Source: CAWAYR01 sp050250875
Lineage (GTDB): Bacteria > Acidobacteriota > Vicinamibacteria > Vicinamibacterales > UBA2999
Length of the DNA: 64,000 nt
Reading direction: 5' to 3'
Assembly: GCA_050250875.1 (NCBI GenBank)
Contig: JBFWNV010000002.1
Coordinates: forward strand, 310,001-374,000
The position numbers were made by a program, and so were the translations under genes. The notes beneath the pieces were generated by a model, which had not been told where the DNA came from, searched no databases, and was given only the letters and a program-made list of their open reading frames with translations. Of the stretch, positions 16,262-24,925 are shown one piece after another (the first letter of the stretch is position 1; every line of letters starts with the position of its first letter).

Positions 16262-18700
16262 ATGGGTTCGCTCCTCGCACACCTGCGTTACGGCCTCCGG
16301 ATGCTCGTGCGGCGGCCAGGCCTCAGCACCTCGGCAGTGCTCGCCCTGGCCCTCGGCATCGGCCTCACCACCGCGATGTTCAGCATCGTCTGGTCGGCGG
16401 CGATCCGCGGGCTGCCCTACGACGAGCCCGATCGCCTGGTGGCGTTGTTCCGCAATCAGCCGGCGCAGGGCGCCGACTTCATGGGCCTGCGGATTCACGA
16501 CTTCGAGGACTGGCGGGCCCGGCAGACCAGCTTCGAGGGCATCGCCGCCTACTACGCCGAGACCGTCAACGTCGGCGGCACCGAGGGCGAGCCGATCCGG
16601 TATCTGGGCGCCTATGCCAGCGCCGAGATGTTCCACCTGCTGCGGGTGCGGCCCGTGCTCGGCCGCTTGTTCCAACCCGAGGAGGACCACCCGTCCTCGC
16701 CGCCCGTGCTGCTCCTCAGCTACCGGGCGTGGCAGGACCGCTTCCAGGGCGACCCCGACATCGTCGGTCGCACGGTGCGCGCCAACGCCCAGCCGACGAC
16801 GATCGTCGGCGTGCTGCCCGAGAAGTTCGGGTTCCCATCGGCGATGGACGCATGGCTGCCGCTGCGCATCGACCCGCTCGCCTACCCGCGCGGCGGCGGT
16901 CCGGCGGTGGAGGGCACGCAGCTGCAGGCGCTGGCGCGGCTGAAGAACGGCGTGAGCGTCGAGACCGCCCAGGCCGAGATGGCGACCCTCGCGGCCAGCC
17001 TGGCCGCCGAATACCCGCAATCGAACCAGGGCATGGGCGTGACGCTGCTGCCGCTCAAGGACACGTTCCTCGGCCCGCAGGCGGCGAACATGCTCTACAC
17101 GATGCTCGGCGCGGTCTTCGGCGTGCTGCTCATCGCCTGCGCCAACGTCGCCAACCTGCTGCTGGCGCGCACCGCGGCCAGGGCGCGCGAGGTGGCGGTG
17201 CGCACGGCGCTCGGTGCCAGCCGCTGGCGCACCGTCGGGCAGCTGCTGGTCGAGACGCTGGTGCTGGCCGTGGCCGGCGCCGCCATCGGGTTGGTGATCG
17301 CCCGCACCGCCATCGACTTCTTCAATGCCGGGCTGGCCACCAACGACACGCCGCTGTGGCTCTACGCCTCGATGGACCCGATGGTCATCACCTTCGTGGT
17401 CGGCCTCACCCTGCTCGCGACGCTGCTGGCCGGCACGTTGCCGGCGCTGCGCGCCACCCGCGCCGACGTGGCGGCGATCATGAACGACGAGTCGCGCGGG
17501 TCGTCGAGCGGCCGGGTCGGCCGGCTGACCCGCGGCCTGGTCGTGGTCCAGCTCGCCGTGTCGTGCGGGTTGCTGGTGGCCGCCGGCCTGATGATCCGCA
17601 CGGTGCTGAACGTGTCGAACTTCGACTACGGCTTCGCCACCCAGAACATCTTCACGGCCCGTCTCGGCCTCTTCGAGAACGACTACCCGACGCCGCAGGC
17701 GCAGTGGCGCTTCTACGAGTCGCTGCTCGGCGCGCTGGAGGGTCGCCCCGGTGTCCGGGCGGTGGCGTTCACCTCCGACCTGCCGGCCCGCGGCGGGCAG
17801 ATGCAGCCGCTCACCCTGGACGGCGTCGCCTATCCGACCGCGCAGGACCACCCGCTGGTGCGGCGCATCGTCATCACGCCGGGCTATTTCGACATCGTCG
17901 GCGTCGCGCCCGTGCGCGGCCGCGGCTTCGAGCGCACCGACGGCGCCGACGCGGCGCCGGTGGCGCTGGTCAACGAGCGCTTCGCGGCGCTGCATTTCCC
18001 GGACCGCGATCCCATCGGCGCGCGCCTGAAGCTGGGGCCCGACGACGCGCCGTGGCGCACCATCGTCGGCATCGTGCCCGACCTGCACCTGGGCGGCGCC
18101 ATCGGCGCGCTGAACCCGCGGCACGAGGGCGTCTACGTGCCGCTGGCGCAGAACGTGATCAACTTCATGAGCCTGGTGGTGCGCACCGACCAGGCGGCCA
18201 TGGGTTACACGTCGACCATTCAGAACGAGGTGCACCGCCTCGATCCCGCCCTGCCCCTCTACTGGGTGCGGTCGCTGGCCGAGCAGTACTCGCTCGACAC
18301 CTGGTTCTACCGGGCCTTCGGTGCGCTGTTCGTCGCGTTCGGTGCGGCGGCGCTGGCAATGGCGACCATCGGCCTCTACGGGGTGATGGCCTTCTCCACC
18401 AGCACGCGGACGCGGGAGATCGGGGTGCGCATGGCGCTGGGCGCCGAGCGGGGCAGCATCCTGGGCATGATCCTGCGACAGGGCGCTTGGCAGGTCGGGG
18501 CCGGCCTGGCCCTCGGCCTGGTGCTGGCGGCCCTGCTGGCACGCGGGCTCGGCATCCTGCTCTTCGGCGTGCGGCCCTGGGATCCGGCGGTGTTCGCCGC
18601 GGTCGTCGTCGCCCTGGCGGCGGCCGGCGCCCTGGCGTCGTTCATTCCGGCCCGCCGTGCGACCCGCGTGGCGCCGGTGGACGCCCTGCGGGTCGAGTAG
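16262..18700 (+). CDS. ADOP-type FtsX/MacB permease (1 of 4)
   Basis: This is an 812-residue orphan permease of the acidobacterial duplicated type. Two FtsX-like halves each consist of an N-terminal helix, a MacB periplasmic domain and three helices. The first half has LLIACANVANLLLARTAARAREV-like helices at about 285-310 followed by VRTALGASRWR. The second half has RTREIGVRMALGAERG and ends FIPARRATRVAPVDALRVE. The ATG at 16262 follows AGGAGGGTCACG. No ATPase and no PadR gene is adjacent. Family members are thought to work with an ATPase encoded elsewhere; the substrate is unknown. Its stop lies 8 bp from that of the convergent solute-binding gene. Confidence 0.9.
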   Translation: MGSLLAHLRYGLRMLVRRPGLSTSAVLALALGIGLTTAMFSIVWSAAIRGLPYDEPDRLVALFRNQPAQGADFMGLRIHDFEDWRARQTSFEGIAAYYAETVNVGGTEGEPIRYLGAYASAEMFHLLRVRPVLGRLFQPEEDHPSSPPVLLLSYRAWQDRFQGDPDIVGRTVRANAQPTTIVGVLPEKFGFPSAMDAWLPLRIDPLAYPRGGGPAVEGTQLQALARLKNGVSVETAQAEMATLAASLAAEYPQSNQGMGVTLLPLKDTFLGPQAANMLYTMLGAVFGVLLIACANVANLLLARTAARAREVAVRTALGASRWRTVGQLLVETLVLAVAGAAIGLVIARTAIDFFNAGLATNDTPLWLYASMDPMVITFVVGLTLLATLLAGTLPALRATRADVAAIMNDESRGSSSGRVGRLTRGLVVVQLAVSCGLLVAAGLMIRTVLNVSNFDYGFATQNIFTARLGLFENDYPTPQAQWRFYESLLGALEGRPGVRAVAFTSDLPARGGQMQPLTLDGVAYPTAQDHPLVRRIVITPGYFDIVGVAPVRGRGFERTDGADAAPVALVNERFAALHFPDRDPIGARLKLGPDDAPWRTIVGIVPDLHLGGAIGALNPRHEGVYVPLAQNVINFMSLVVRTDQAAMGYTSTIQNEVHRLDPALPLYWVRSLAEQYSLDTWFYRAFGALFVAFGAAALAMATIGLYGVMAFSTSTRTREIGVRMALGAERGSILGMILRQGAWQVGAGLALGLVLAALLARGLGILLFGVRPWDPAVFAAVVVALAAAGALASFIPARRATRVAPVDALRVE

Positions 18701-18708
18701 CGGGCCGC

Positions 18709-19782
18709 TCAGGGCATCAGCAGTACCAGCCGCGGGTAGATCAGGTTCTCGTTGGCGACGCGCGACCGGTTCAGGTCCCAGATCTCGCGCCAGCGGTTGG
18801 TGTCGCCCAGCTGCGCCTGGGCGATGCGGCTCAGCGTGTCGCCCGCCTTCACGGTGTAGGTCTTGCGGCCGGCGATCGGCTGCGTGAAGACGTCCGACAC
18901 GGTGGTCAGGTACTCGCGCATCAGGTCGGCGTACTGCGGCGTGGCGCGGAAGCGATCGATCACCTGGTTCACCTCGTAGACCAGGTCGAAGTTGCCGGCC
19001 GGGATGCCGACCGCGTACTTCGACTGGTTGAGGTTGTACTGGACGATGGTCGTGCGCGGGTGCGCCTTGATCTCCTCGGCGGCGAACGGGTAGTCGTAGA
19101 TCAGCGCGTCGGTCTGGTCGCGCTCCACCGCCTCGAACCAGCCGTTGTCGCCCGAGAACTTGCTGATGCGCGCCCCGGGGATGTTCTGCTGCACCCAGCG
19201 CTCGGCGGCCGGATCGTCGTAGATGGCGATGCGCTTGCCGGCCAGGTCGCGGGTCGAGCGATAGGTGCCGGCCATGCCCTCGGACACGATCAGGCACAGG
19301 CCGAAGTCCAGATAGCCGTTCGACCACACCACGCCCTCCACCGACGGATCGGGGACGTAGCCGCCCATGATGATGTCGATGTCGCCGGCGCGCAGCCGAT
19401 CGGGCAGGTCTTCGTAGTCGGCTTCCACGACCTGCACGCGCTTGGCGCCGAGGCCGTCGGCAATCAGACCGGCGAGGCGGAAGTCGAAGCCGTCGTCCTG
19501 CTTGCGGGCGTTGATGAAACGCATCGGCGGCGCATCCGGCTCCATGCCCACGCGCAGGATGCCGGTCTGGCGCACCGACGCCAGCACGCCCTTGCGCTCG
19601 GCGCCGGCCGGCGCCGCGGTGCCCGCCGGCGCGGTGCTACCCGCCGGCGTGGACGACGCCGTGGGCGTGCCCGCGGTCGACCCCAGCCCGGGCATCCGGT
19701 TGCGATAGGTCCAGCCGGCATAGCCGAGCACGCCGAGTCCGACCAGGAACAGCAGGATCTTGCCGGCAGGAGTGAGACGCAT
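18709..19782 (-). CDS. Membrane-anchored solute-binding protein (family 3) fused to LysM
   Basis: This is a 357-residue protein and the last gene of the six-gene PspA operon. An N-terminal anchor helix (about 8-26) is followed by a Thr/Ala/Gly/Pro linker (30-62). A periplasmic binding domain of SBP family 3 comes next (about 65-300: TGILRVGMEPDAPPMRF, FDFRLAGLIADGLG, DIDIIMGG). The C-terminal LysM domain is at about 308-357 (YTVKAGDTLSRIAQAQLGD). The fold binds amino acids or polar amines; LysM binds peptidoglycan. The start has GGAGGACGGT upstream and lies 21 bp after the amine oxidase stop. No ABC permease is nearby, so it may be a sensor or receptor rather than an importer component. Confidence 0.85.
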   Translation of the reverse strand: MRLTPAGKILLFLVGLGVLGYAGWTYRNRMPGLGSTAGTPTASSTPAGSTAPAGTAAPAGAERKGVLASVRQTGILRVGMEPDAPPMRFINARKQDDGFDFRLAGLIADGLGAKRVQVVEADYEDLPDRLRAGDIDIIMGGYVPDPSVEGVVWSNGYLDFGLCLIVSEGMAGTYRSTRDLAGKRIAIYDDPAAERWVQQNIPGARISKFSGDNGWFEAVERDQTDALIYDYPFAAEEIKAHPRTTIVQYNLNQSKYAVGIPAGNFDLVYEVNQVIDRFRATPQYADLMREYLTTVSDVFTQPIAGRKTYTVKAGDTLSRIAQAQLGDTNRWREIWDLNRSRVANENLIYPRLVLLMP

Positions 19783-19803
19783 ACCGTCCTCCGAAATGAA
19801 TGA

Positions 19804-21471
19804 TCAGGCCAGGCGCACGAGCTGCCGCCGCGAAAACAGCCGCGCCGCCTTGGCCTGGCTGCTCACCGCGGCCATCACCGCCTTGGCGGCGTCGGCGCCA
19901 GTCTGGGCGCCGCCGTTCATGTAGCCCTGGAAATCGTAGCTGCAATGCTCGCCGGCGAAGAACAGGTTGCCCACCGGCAGCCCCTCGGCACCGGCGATGG
20001 TCGTCCACTGCCCCGGCTTGTAGACCGCGTAGGCGCCCTTGGTCCAGGGATACGTGGGCCAGTGGAAGCGCGACACCTTGCCGTTGCGTTCGGCGAGCGT
20101 GCCCGGATACACCTTCTCGATGCCGGCCAGCAGGCGCGCCGCCACGGTCTCGGCCGGACCGTTGCCGGCCTCGTGGGCCAGCTTGCCGCCTGAGTAAAGA
20201 GTGAGACCGCCGCTCGGCCCCGACTGCAGGTAGCTGTTGGCCCAGGCCAGCTGGAACGCCTCGTCGGAGTAGACGTTGCCGGCGTAGCCGCGTTTCTCCC
20301 ACGGCCGGCTCTTGAAGCCCACCATCACCTTGGCGTTGGCGCCGTAGGCGAGCTCGGCGATCGCCTTCTTCTTCACCGCCGGCAGGTCGACGTCGATCTT
20401 CACCTCGCGCAGCATCGAGAACGGGATCGTCATGATGACGAGGTCGGCGTCCTCGTCCACCGCCCGCCCGCCGGTCTGGAACGTGAGCGTGAAGCCCTGG
20501 CCCTTGCTGCGGATGGCCTCGAGGCGGTGCAGCGTCTGGATCTGCGGCTGGACGCGCTTGGCCAGTTCGTCGACCACGCGCTGGTTGCCGCCGCGCACCT
20601 TGTAGCGCTCGTCGCTCTCGCCGAGCACCGCGCAGGCGCTGGCGTCGGTGAGGTCGCCGGTGCCGATGAGGAACAGGAAGTTGAGCGCCGACTGCTCGCC
20701 CAGCTCCAGGCCGTACTCGGTGACGTAGGCGGCCTCGAGCATCTCGCGCATCCAGCCGGTGCAGCCGATGGCGGTGAGGTACTCGTCGATCGACTGGCGG
20801 TCGAAGGCCGACCCGCCGCCCTCGGTCTCGAAGTTCACCACCTCGCCCATCGAGTCGTAGTCGGCGGCGATCTTCTTCGCCAGCGGCACGAACGCCCTCG
20901 CCGCCTGCGCCATCGTGTAGTGCCGGCCGTTGACGAAGTAGGTCTCGGGGGTGAGCTTCTCCGTGCCGGCGCCCTGCACGTCGATGCGCTCGAGGCCGAA
21001 CTCGTCCATCAGCGCCAGCATCTCGGCGTGCCCGCTGTCGATGAACTCGCCGCCCAGCTCGGTGGTGAGCCCGTCGGCGAGCAGGTCGGTGGCGGTGAAC
21101 ATGCGGCCGCCGGTGCGGTTGGCGCCCTCGAACACCTTGGCGGTGAGGCCGGCCTTCTGCAGCTTGTAGGCGGCGTTCAGTCCGGCCACGCCGGCGCCGA
21201 CGATGGCGATGCGCGGCGCCCCGCCGCCCGACCCACCGGCGGCGGGCGGCGCGGCGGTGCCGGCGGGCCCCGACGGGGCCGGTGTGGTCTGGGTACAGGC
21301 GGCGGTCAGCGCCGCCGCCGAGGCCACCGCCGAGTGACGCAGGAACCGGCGGCGGGAATACGCCATGTCCACCAGCTCGTCGAGCGGCGGCGTGTCGGGG
21401 CCGCGACGGTTGGCGATCGCCGCCAGGCGGTAGGCGCGCCGCAGGGATGCGAGCAAGGGGGTCCGAGCCAC
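19804..21471 (-). CDS. Flavin-containing amine oxidase with twin-arginine signal
   Basis: This 555-residue FAD enzyme starts at GTG 21471, chosen because GGAGGATCAC precedes it and it lies 13 bp after the AAA gene stop. The leader VARTPLLASLRRAYRL precedes a twin-arginine lipobox-like signal (SRRRF at 39-43, Cys59), suggesting export and possible lipidation. The dinucleotide motif IAIVGAGVAGLNAAYKL and the C-terminal FAD-contact segment LFFAGEHCS...GYMNGGAQTGADAA are those of monoamine/polyamine oxidases. It should oxidise an amine to an aldehyde plus H2O2. It sits between a PspA-linked AAA ATPase and a solute-binding LysM protein. An ATG at 21366 is a shorter alternative start. Confidence 0.87.
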   Translation of the reverse strand: MARTPLLASLRRAYRLAAIANRRGPDTPPLDELVDMAYSRRRFLRHSAVASAAALTAACTQTTPAPSGPAGTAAPPAAGGSGGGAPRIAIVGAGVAGLNAAYKLQKAGLTAKVFEGANRTGGRMFTATDLLADGLTTELGGEFIDSGHAEMLALMDEFGLERIDVQGAGTEKLTPETYFVNGRHYTMAQAARAFVPLAKKIAADYDSMGEVVNFETEGGGSAFDRQSIDEYLTAIGCTGWMREMLEAAYVTEYGLELGEQSALNFLFLIGTGDLTDASACAVLGESDERYKVRGGNQRVVDELAKRVQPQIQTLHRLEAIRSKGQGFTLTFQTGGRAVDEDADLVIMTIPFSMLREVKIDVDLPAVKKKAIAELAYGANAKVMVGFKSRPWEKRGYAGNVYSDEAFQLAWANSYLQSGPSGGLTLYSGGKLAHEAGNGPAETVAARLLAGIEKVYPGTLAERNGKVSRFHWPTYPWTKGAYAVYKPGQWTTIAGAEGLPVGNLFFAGEHCSYDFQGYMNGGAQTGADAAKAVMAAVSSQAKAARLFSRRQLVRLA

Positions 21472-21484
21472 GTGATCCTCCGTT

Positions 21485-23254
21485 TCAGGTCCTGAGCAGG
21501 GCACGCAGCTCGTTGAGCCGCGCGAACACCTCGTTACGATCCATCTCTCGATAGGGGGTCGGCAGCACCTCGCGCGAGGTGCACTCCTGCACCGCGGCCA
21601 GGATCTGCATCTCGCGCTCGAGCTGGCTGGTGGCCGGGATGAAGTCGTCGAAGGCCTGCTTCAGCACCTCGAGCGTCGCCACCGGCCGGCCCTCGCCGTC
21701 CACGTCGGCCGAGAGGATGGCGCGCGCGAGGATCGCCTCGATGTCGGCGCCAGACAAACCACTGGGGTCGGCAATCACCTGCGTGATCGAGGTGACGTCG
21801 GAGACGACACCCGACTTCTTCAGCATGATGCGGAACAGCGCGTCGTGCTCCTCGGGCGTCTGCGGATAGAACAGCGCCAGGTGCTCCTCGGCGCGGCCTT
21901 GCCGCTTCAGATCCACCGGCAGCAGATCGGGCCGCGAGGTGATCAGGAACCACACGATCTTGCCGCGGTACTCGGTGTTGCCCATGAACGAGGCGAGCTG
22001 GGCGAAGACGCGGTTCGAGGTGCCCGAGTCGCCCTCCTGGTTGCGATCGCCGAGGAAGGCGTCGGCCTCGTCGATGATCACGCCCACCGGCCACATGGCG
22101 TGCAGCACCTTGAGGATCTTCTCGAGGTTGCCTTCGGTGACGCCCTGCCACTGCGAGCGGAAGTTGAGGAACTTCACGCACGGGAAGCCGATCTCGCCGG
22201 TGAAGCAGGTGACCATGAAGGTCTTGGCCGAGCCGACCGGACCGGCGATGAGGTAGCCCATCGGCACGCCCTGCAGGCGGCCGGCGAGAATCGCCTGAGC
22301 GGCGCGGCGCAGCCGTGCCTTCACCCCGTCGTGGCCCGACACCATGTCGAGGCCGAAGCGCGACTCCACGTACTCGAGCAGGCCGTAGCACTCGGCCTCG
22401 ATCACCGACTTCTTCTGCTCGCGCAGGGCCTTGGCATCCAGCCGGGTGCCGTGTTCGTCGACCGACGCCAGGATCTGCCGCAGCTGGATCCGCGTCAGGC
22501 CCGACATCACCTGCGCCAGGCGTTCCACCGGCAGGTCGGATCGGGCCTGGTACCACTCGGGCGGCCGGATCGCGCGCAGATACTCAAGGCGCTCGCGCTC
22601 GTCGGGCCGGGTGACCTCGATCTCCACGGTCTGCGGCGAGCGGACGATCCGCGCGCTGAGATCCGCGAGGTTCTCGGTGACGAGGACGAAGGTGATGTTG
22701 GCGGCGAGCAGCGCCGGGTCGGTGGCCCACTTCTGCACGTAGACCCGCACCGCCCGATCGTCGGCGCCGGCCTCGCCGGTGGACTCGGGCACCAGCGTCT
22801 CGGCGTAGGGCAGGATCACCGCCACGCCGATCGGCTGCTGGCGGTGCACGACGTGCTTCAGGAAAGTGTCGAGCAGCGCGCAGAAGGCCACCGGCTCGCG
22901 CGGCAGCGACTGTGCGTAGCTGGTGCCGTGCACGGCGTCGACGACGGACACCGCCTCGGTGAAGCGGGCGTGCGACTCGCGGGTGTGGAAGACGGCGCCG
23001 TTGGCGCGCTGGTACTCGATCACCACCTCGCGCCGGCCGAAGATCCACTCGGCCAGGAAGCGGGTCAGCGGCACGAAGTCGTCGGCGCTGCGCGGCCGGC
23101 CGTCGGCGATGGGCGCCGCCACCACGTCGTGGGTGTTGCCGTGCAGCACGAAGGTGTTGCCGAGCCGGGCGCGGATGCCGTGCGCCAGCGTGCGCGCCCA
23201 GCGCGGGTAGTGCTCGAACGACGAGGACGGCGAGGACGAGGTGGTGGTGGTCAC
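21485..23254 (-). CDS. AAA+ ATPase with degenerate first and active second domain, PspA-linked
   Basis: This is a 589-residue protein. Residues about 20-235 look like a AAA fold without a P-loop: a Walker B-like strand at GVAVILPYAETL, a sensor-like strand FVLVTENLADLS, and then IEVTRPDERERLEYL. Residues about 300-520 are a full AAA module of Vps4/FtsH style: Walker A GPVGSAKT (338-345), Walker B VIIDEADAFLG (392-402), sensor 1 WFLITSRPDL, and arginine-finger-like RQGRAEEHL. Walker A has Ala in place of the usual Gly before Lys, and sensor 1 has Ser in place of Asn. The GTG start overlaps the stop of the membrane coiled-coil gene. The likely job is remodelling the PspA-family assembly; this is inference from context. 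Confidence 0.85.
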   Translation of the reverse strand: MTTTTSSSPSSSFEHYPRWARTLAHGIRARLGNTFVLHGNTHDVVAAPIADGRPRSADDFVPLTRFLAEWIFGRREVVIEYQRANGAVFHTRESHARFTEAVSVVDAVHGTSYAQSLPREPVAFCALLDTFLKHVVHRQQPIGVAVILPYAETLVPESTGEAGADDRAVRVYVQKWATDPALLAANITFVLVTENLADLSARIVRSPQTVEIEVTRPDERERLEYLRAIRPPEWYQARSDLPVERLAQVMSGLTRIQLRQILASVDEHGTRLDAKALREQKKSVIEAECYGLLEYVESRFGLDMVSGHDGVKARLRRAAQAILAGRLQGVPMGYLIAGPVGSAKTFMVTCFTGEIGFPCVKFLNFRSQWQGVTEGNLEKILKVLHAMWPVGVIIDEADAFLGDRNQEGDSGTSNRVFAQLASFMGNTEYRGKIVWFLITSRPDLLPVDLKRQGRAEEHLALFYPQTPEEHDALFRIMLKKSGVVSDVTSITQVIADPSGLSGADIEAILARAILSADVDGEGRPVATLEVLKQAFDDFIPATSQLEREMQILAAVQECTSREVLPTPYREMDRNEVFARLNELRALLRT

Positions 23255-24150
23255 CGCTGTTTCACCCGGCGGGCGGCGCCGCTGGTCTGGGTCGTCTCAG
23301 GCGGCGCGGGAATCGGCGGCACGACCTCGGCCGGCGCGACGAGATCGCCCTGCCAGGCATCGGTGTCGGTGCGCAGCAGCGCCTCCATCTCGCGGACGAT
23401 GCGGTCGGAGTCTTCCGACTGGCGGACGATGGTGTCGAGCTCCTCGGAAATCGCCTGCGGGTCGCGCAGCGACATCGAGTTGTGGTGCAGCACCTCGACC
23501 AGCGACTCCATCGAGTCGATCTCGGTCTGCAGGGTGCGGATGGTGTCGTCGGCCTGATCGAGCGAGCCGAGCAGACGGCGCTTGAGCTCGAGGTTCTTGC
23601 GCAACGCGGCGGCGGCGCGCTCGGGCACGTCGGCCTGGCCGAGTTCGGCTTCCAGCCCGGCGATCTCGCGCTCGATCTCGGCCTTGCCGCGGCGCGGCGG
23701 CATCTTCTGGTAGCGCTGCAGCGCGGTGAGCCGGGTGAGGCAGCCGGTGAGGATCATGTCGAGCTTGGCCCGCTGCTCCGACAGATACGCCTGCGAGATG
23801 CCCGACAGCCCCTGGTAGTTGGCCTCGATCCGCTTGCACATCTCCTCGACCGCGGCGTAGCGCTTGGCGTGCACCGGGGTGAGGTCGGCGATGATGCGGG
23901 CGCGCTGCTCGCCGGCGCGGGCCCGGGCGATGTCGCGCTTGCGCTTGTTGACCAGGCGGCGCAGCGGCCCCGAGTCGAGGATCGGCAGCAGCACCAGCTC
24001 CGATCCCAGCCAGATGAGCAGCGGCAGCGGGTTGAGCGCCACCAGCGAGACGAGCGCCGTCCCGCCGAGGACGATCGCCTGGTACTGATTGAAGATCAGC
24101 TCCCGGAGAATCGACCCGGCCGAGACGTCGTCGTCGGAGGATGCGGCCAT
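23251..24150 (-). CDS. Membrane-anchored coiled-coil protein of the PspA operon
   Basis: This is a 299-residue protein of no recognised family. The ATG at 24150 is preferred because it lies 28 bp after the PspA stop; an in-frame start at 24201 would overlap PspA. A hydrophobic hairpin of two helices (about residues 24-60, containing IVLGGTALVSLVALNPLPLLIWLG) is followed by about 200 residues of charged helix with heptad spacing (RAKLDMILTGCLTRLTALQRY, AEIEREIAGLEAELG, IRTLQTEIDSMESLVEVL). A Pro-rich tail ends the protein. It probably anchors the PspA-like filament or the ATPase to the inner membrane. The stop overlaps the ATPase start (GTGA at 23251-23254). Confidence 0.75.
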   Translation of the reverse strand: MAASSDDDVSAGSILRELIFNQYQAIVLGGTALVSLVALNPLPLLIWLGSELVLLPILDSGPLRRLVNKRKRDIARARAGEQRARIIADLTPVHAKRYAAVEEMCKRIEANYQGLSGISQAYLSEQRAKLDMILTGCLTRLTALQRYQKMPPRRGKAEIEREIAGLEAELGQADVPERAAAALRKNLELKRRLLGSLDQADDTIRTLQTEIDSMESLVEVLHHNSMSLRDPQAISEELDTIVRQSEDSDRIVREMEALLRTDTDAWQGDLVAPAEVVPPIPAPPETTQTSGAARRVKQR

Positions 24151-24178
24151 CGTGGCTGGCGGCGCCGGCGCGGGCCGC

Positions 24179-24925
24179 CTAGGCGCTCGGCTTCTCGCCA
24201 ACGCGGCCGCCGACGCTGGGCGTGACCGGCGTGGACGACGCCACCGGCGGCGCGCTGATGCCCATCTCGATCTCGAACTGCTGCAGGATGCCGGCCGCCT
24301 TCAGCTTGCGGGAGGTGCGCTCGCGCTCGATCGCCGCGGTGTCGATGTTGCCGGTCGCCACCTCGACGGCGGCCTTCGATTCGGCCACCTCCTGCTTGAT
24401 CTGCTCGAGGAACTTGTCGGCGGTCGAGGCCACGCCGTAGGCCTGCAGCTCGACGATGGCATCGGCGGCCTGCTTCATCACCTGGGCCTTCTGCCGCTCC
24501 TTCATCGCCCGCTGGCTCATCTCGATCTTCTCTTTCAGCTTGCCCTTGAGCGCGTCCACCGAGAGCTTGGCGCTCTCGTGGGCCTGCTGCGCGGCCGTCA
24601 GCTGCTCCTGCGTGCTGGCCAGATCCTGGCGCAGCTGCTGGAGCTGGATGGCGTCCTCCTCGGCCACGGCCCGGGCCGCGGCCGACCCGTCGCGCAGCGC
24701 CGCCTGGATCGAGCTGGTGAGCGTGCGATCCTGCCGCTGCAGGCCGTCGCGCTCTTCCTCGAGGCGGATGACGGTGGCGCGGGTGGCCACCAGCACCGAG
24801 TTGAGCTTGGGCATGGTCATGCGCATCTCTTCGATGGCATCCTGCAGCATCACCTCGGGGTTCTCGCCCACCGAGATGAAGAAGCCCATCCAGGCACGGA
24901 AGAGGCGTCCCAGCCTAGCGAACAT
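24179..24925 (-). CDS. pspA-like: PspA/IM30 (ESCRT-III superfamily) protein
   Basis: This 248-residue, almost wholly helical protein matches the PspA/Vipp1 layout. A short amphipathic N-terminal helix (MFARLGRLFRAWMGFFI) is followed by GENPEVMLQDAIEEMRMTM, which corresponds to the conserved alpha-1 start of PspA. Long coiled-coil helices follow (RLEEERDGLQRQDRTL, LRQDLASTQEQLTAAQQAHE, KIEMSQRAMKERQKAQ). The last 30 residues are a disordered Pro/Ser tail. PspA proteins polymerise on stressed inner membranes and are bacterial homologues of ESCRT-III. The start overlaps the end of the upstream coiled-coil gene by 11 bp. No pspB, pspC or pspF genes are present. Confidence 0.9.
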   Translation of the reverse strand: MFARLGRLFRAWMGFFISVGENPEVMLQDAIEEMRMTMPKLNSVLVATRATVIRLEEERDGLQRQDRTLTSSIQAALRDGSAAARAVAEEDAIQLQQLRQDLASTQEQLTAAQQAHESAKLSVDALKGKLKEKIEMSQRAMKERQKAQVMKQAADAIVELQAYGVASTADKFLEQIKQEVAESKAAVEVATGNIDTAAIERERTSRKLKAAGILQQFEIEMGISAPPVASSTPVTPSVGGRVGEKPSA

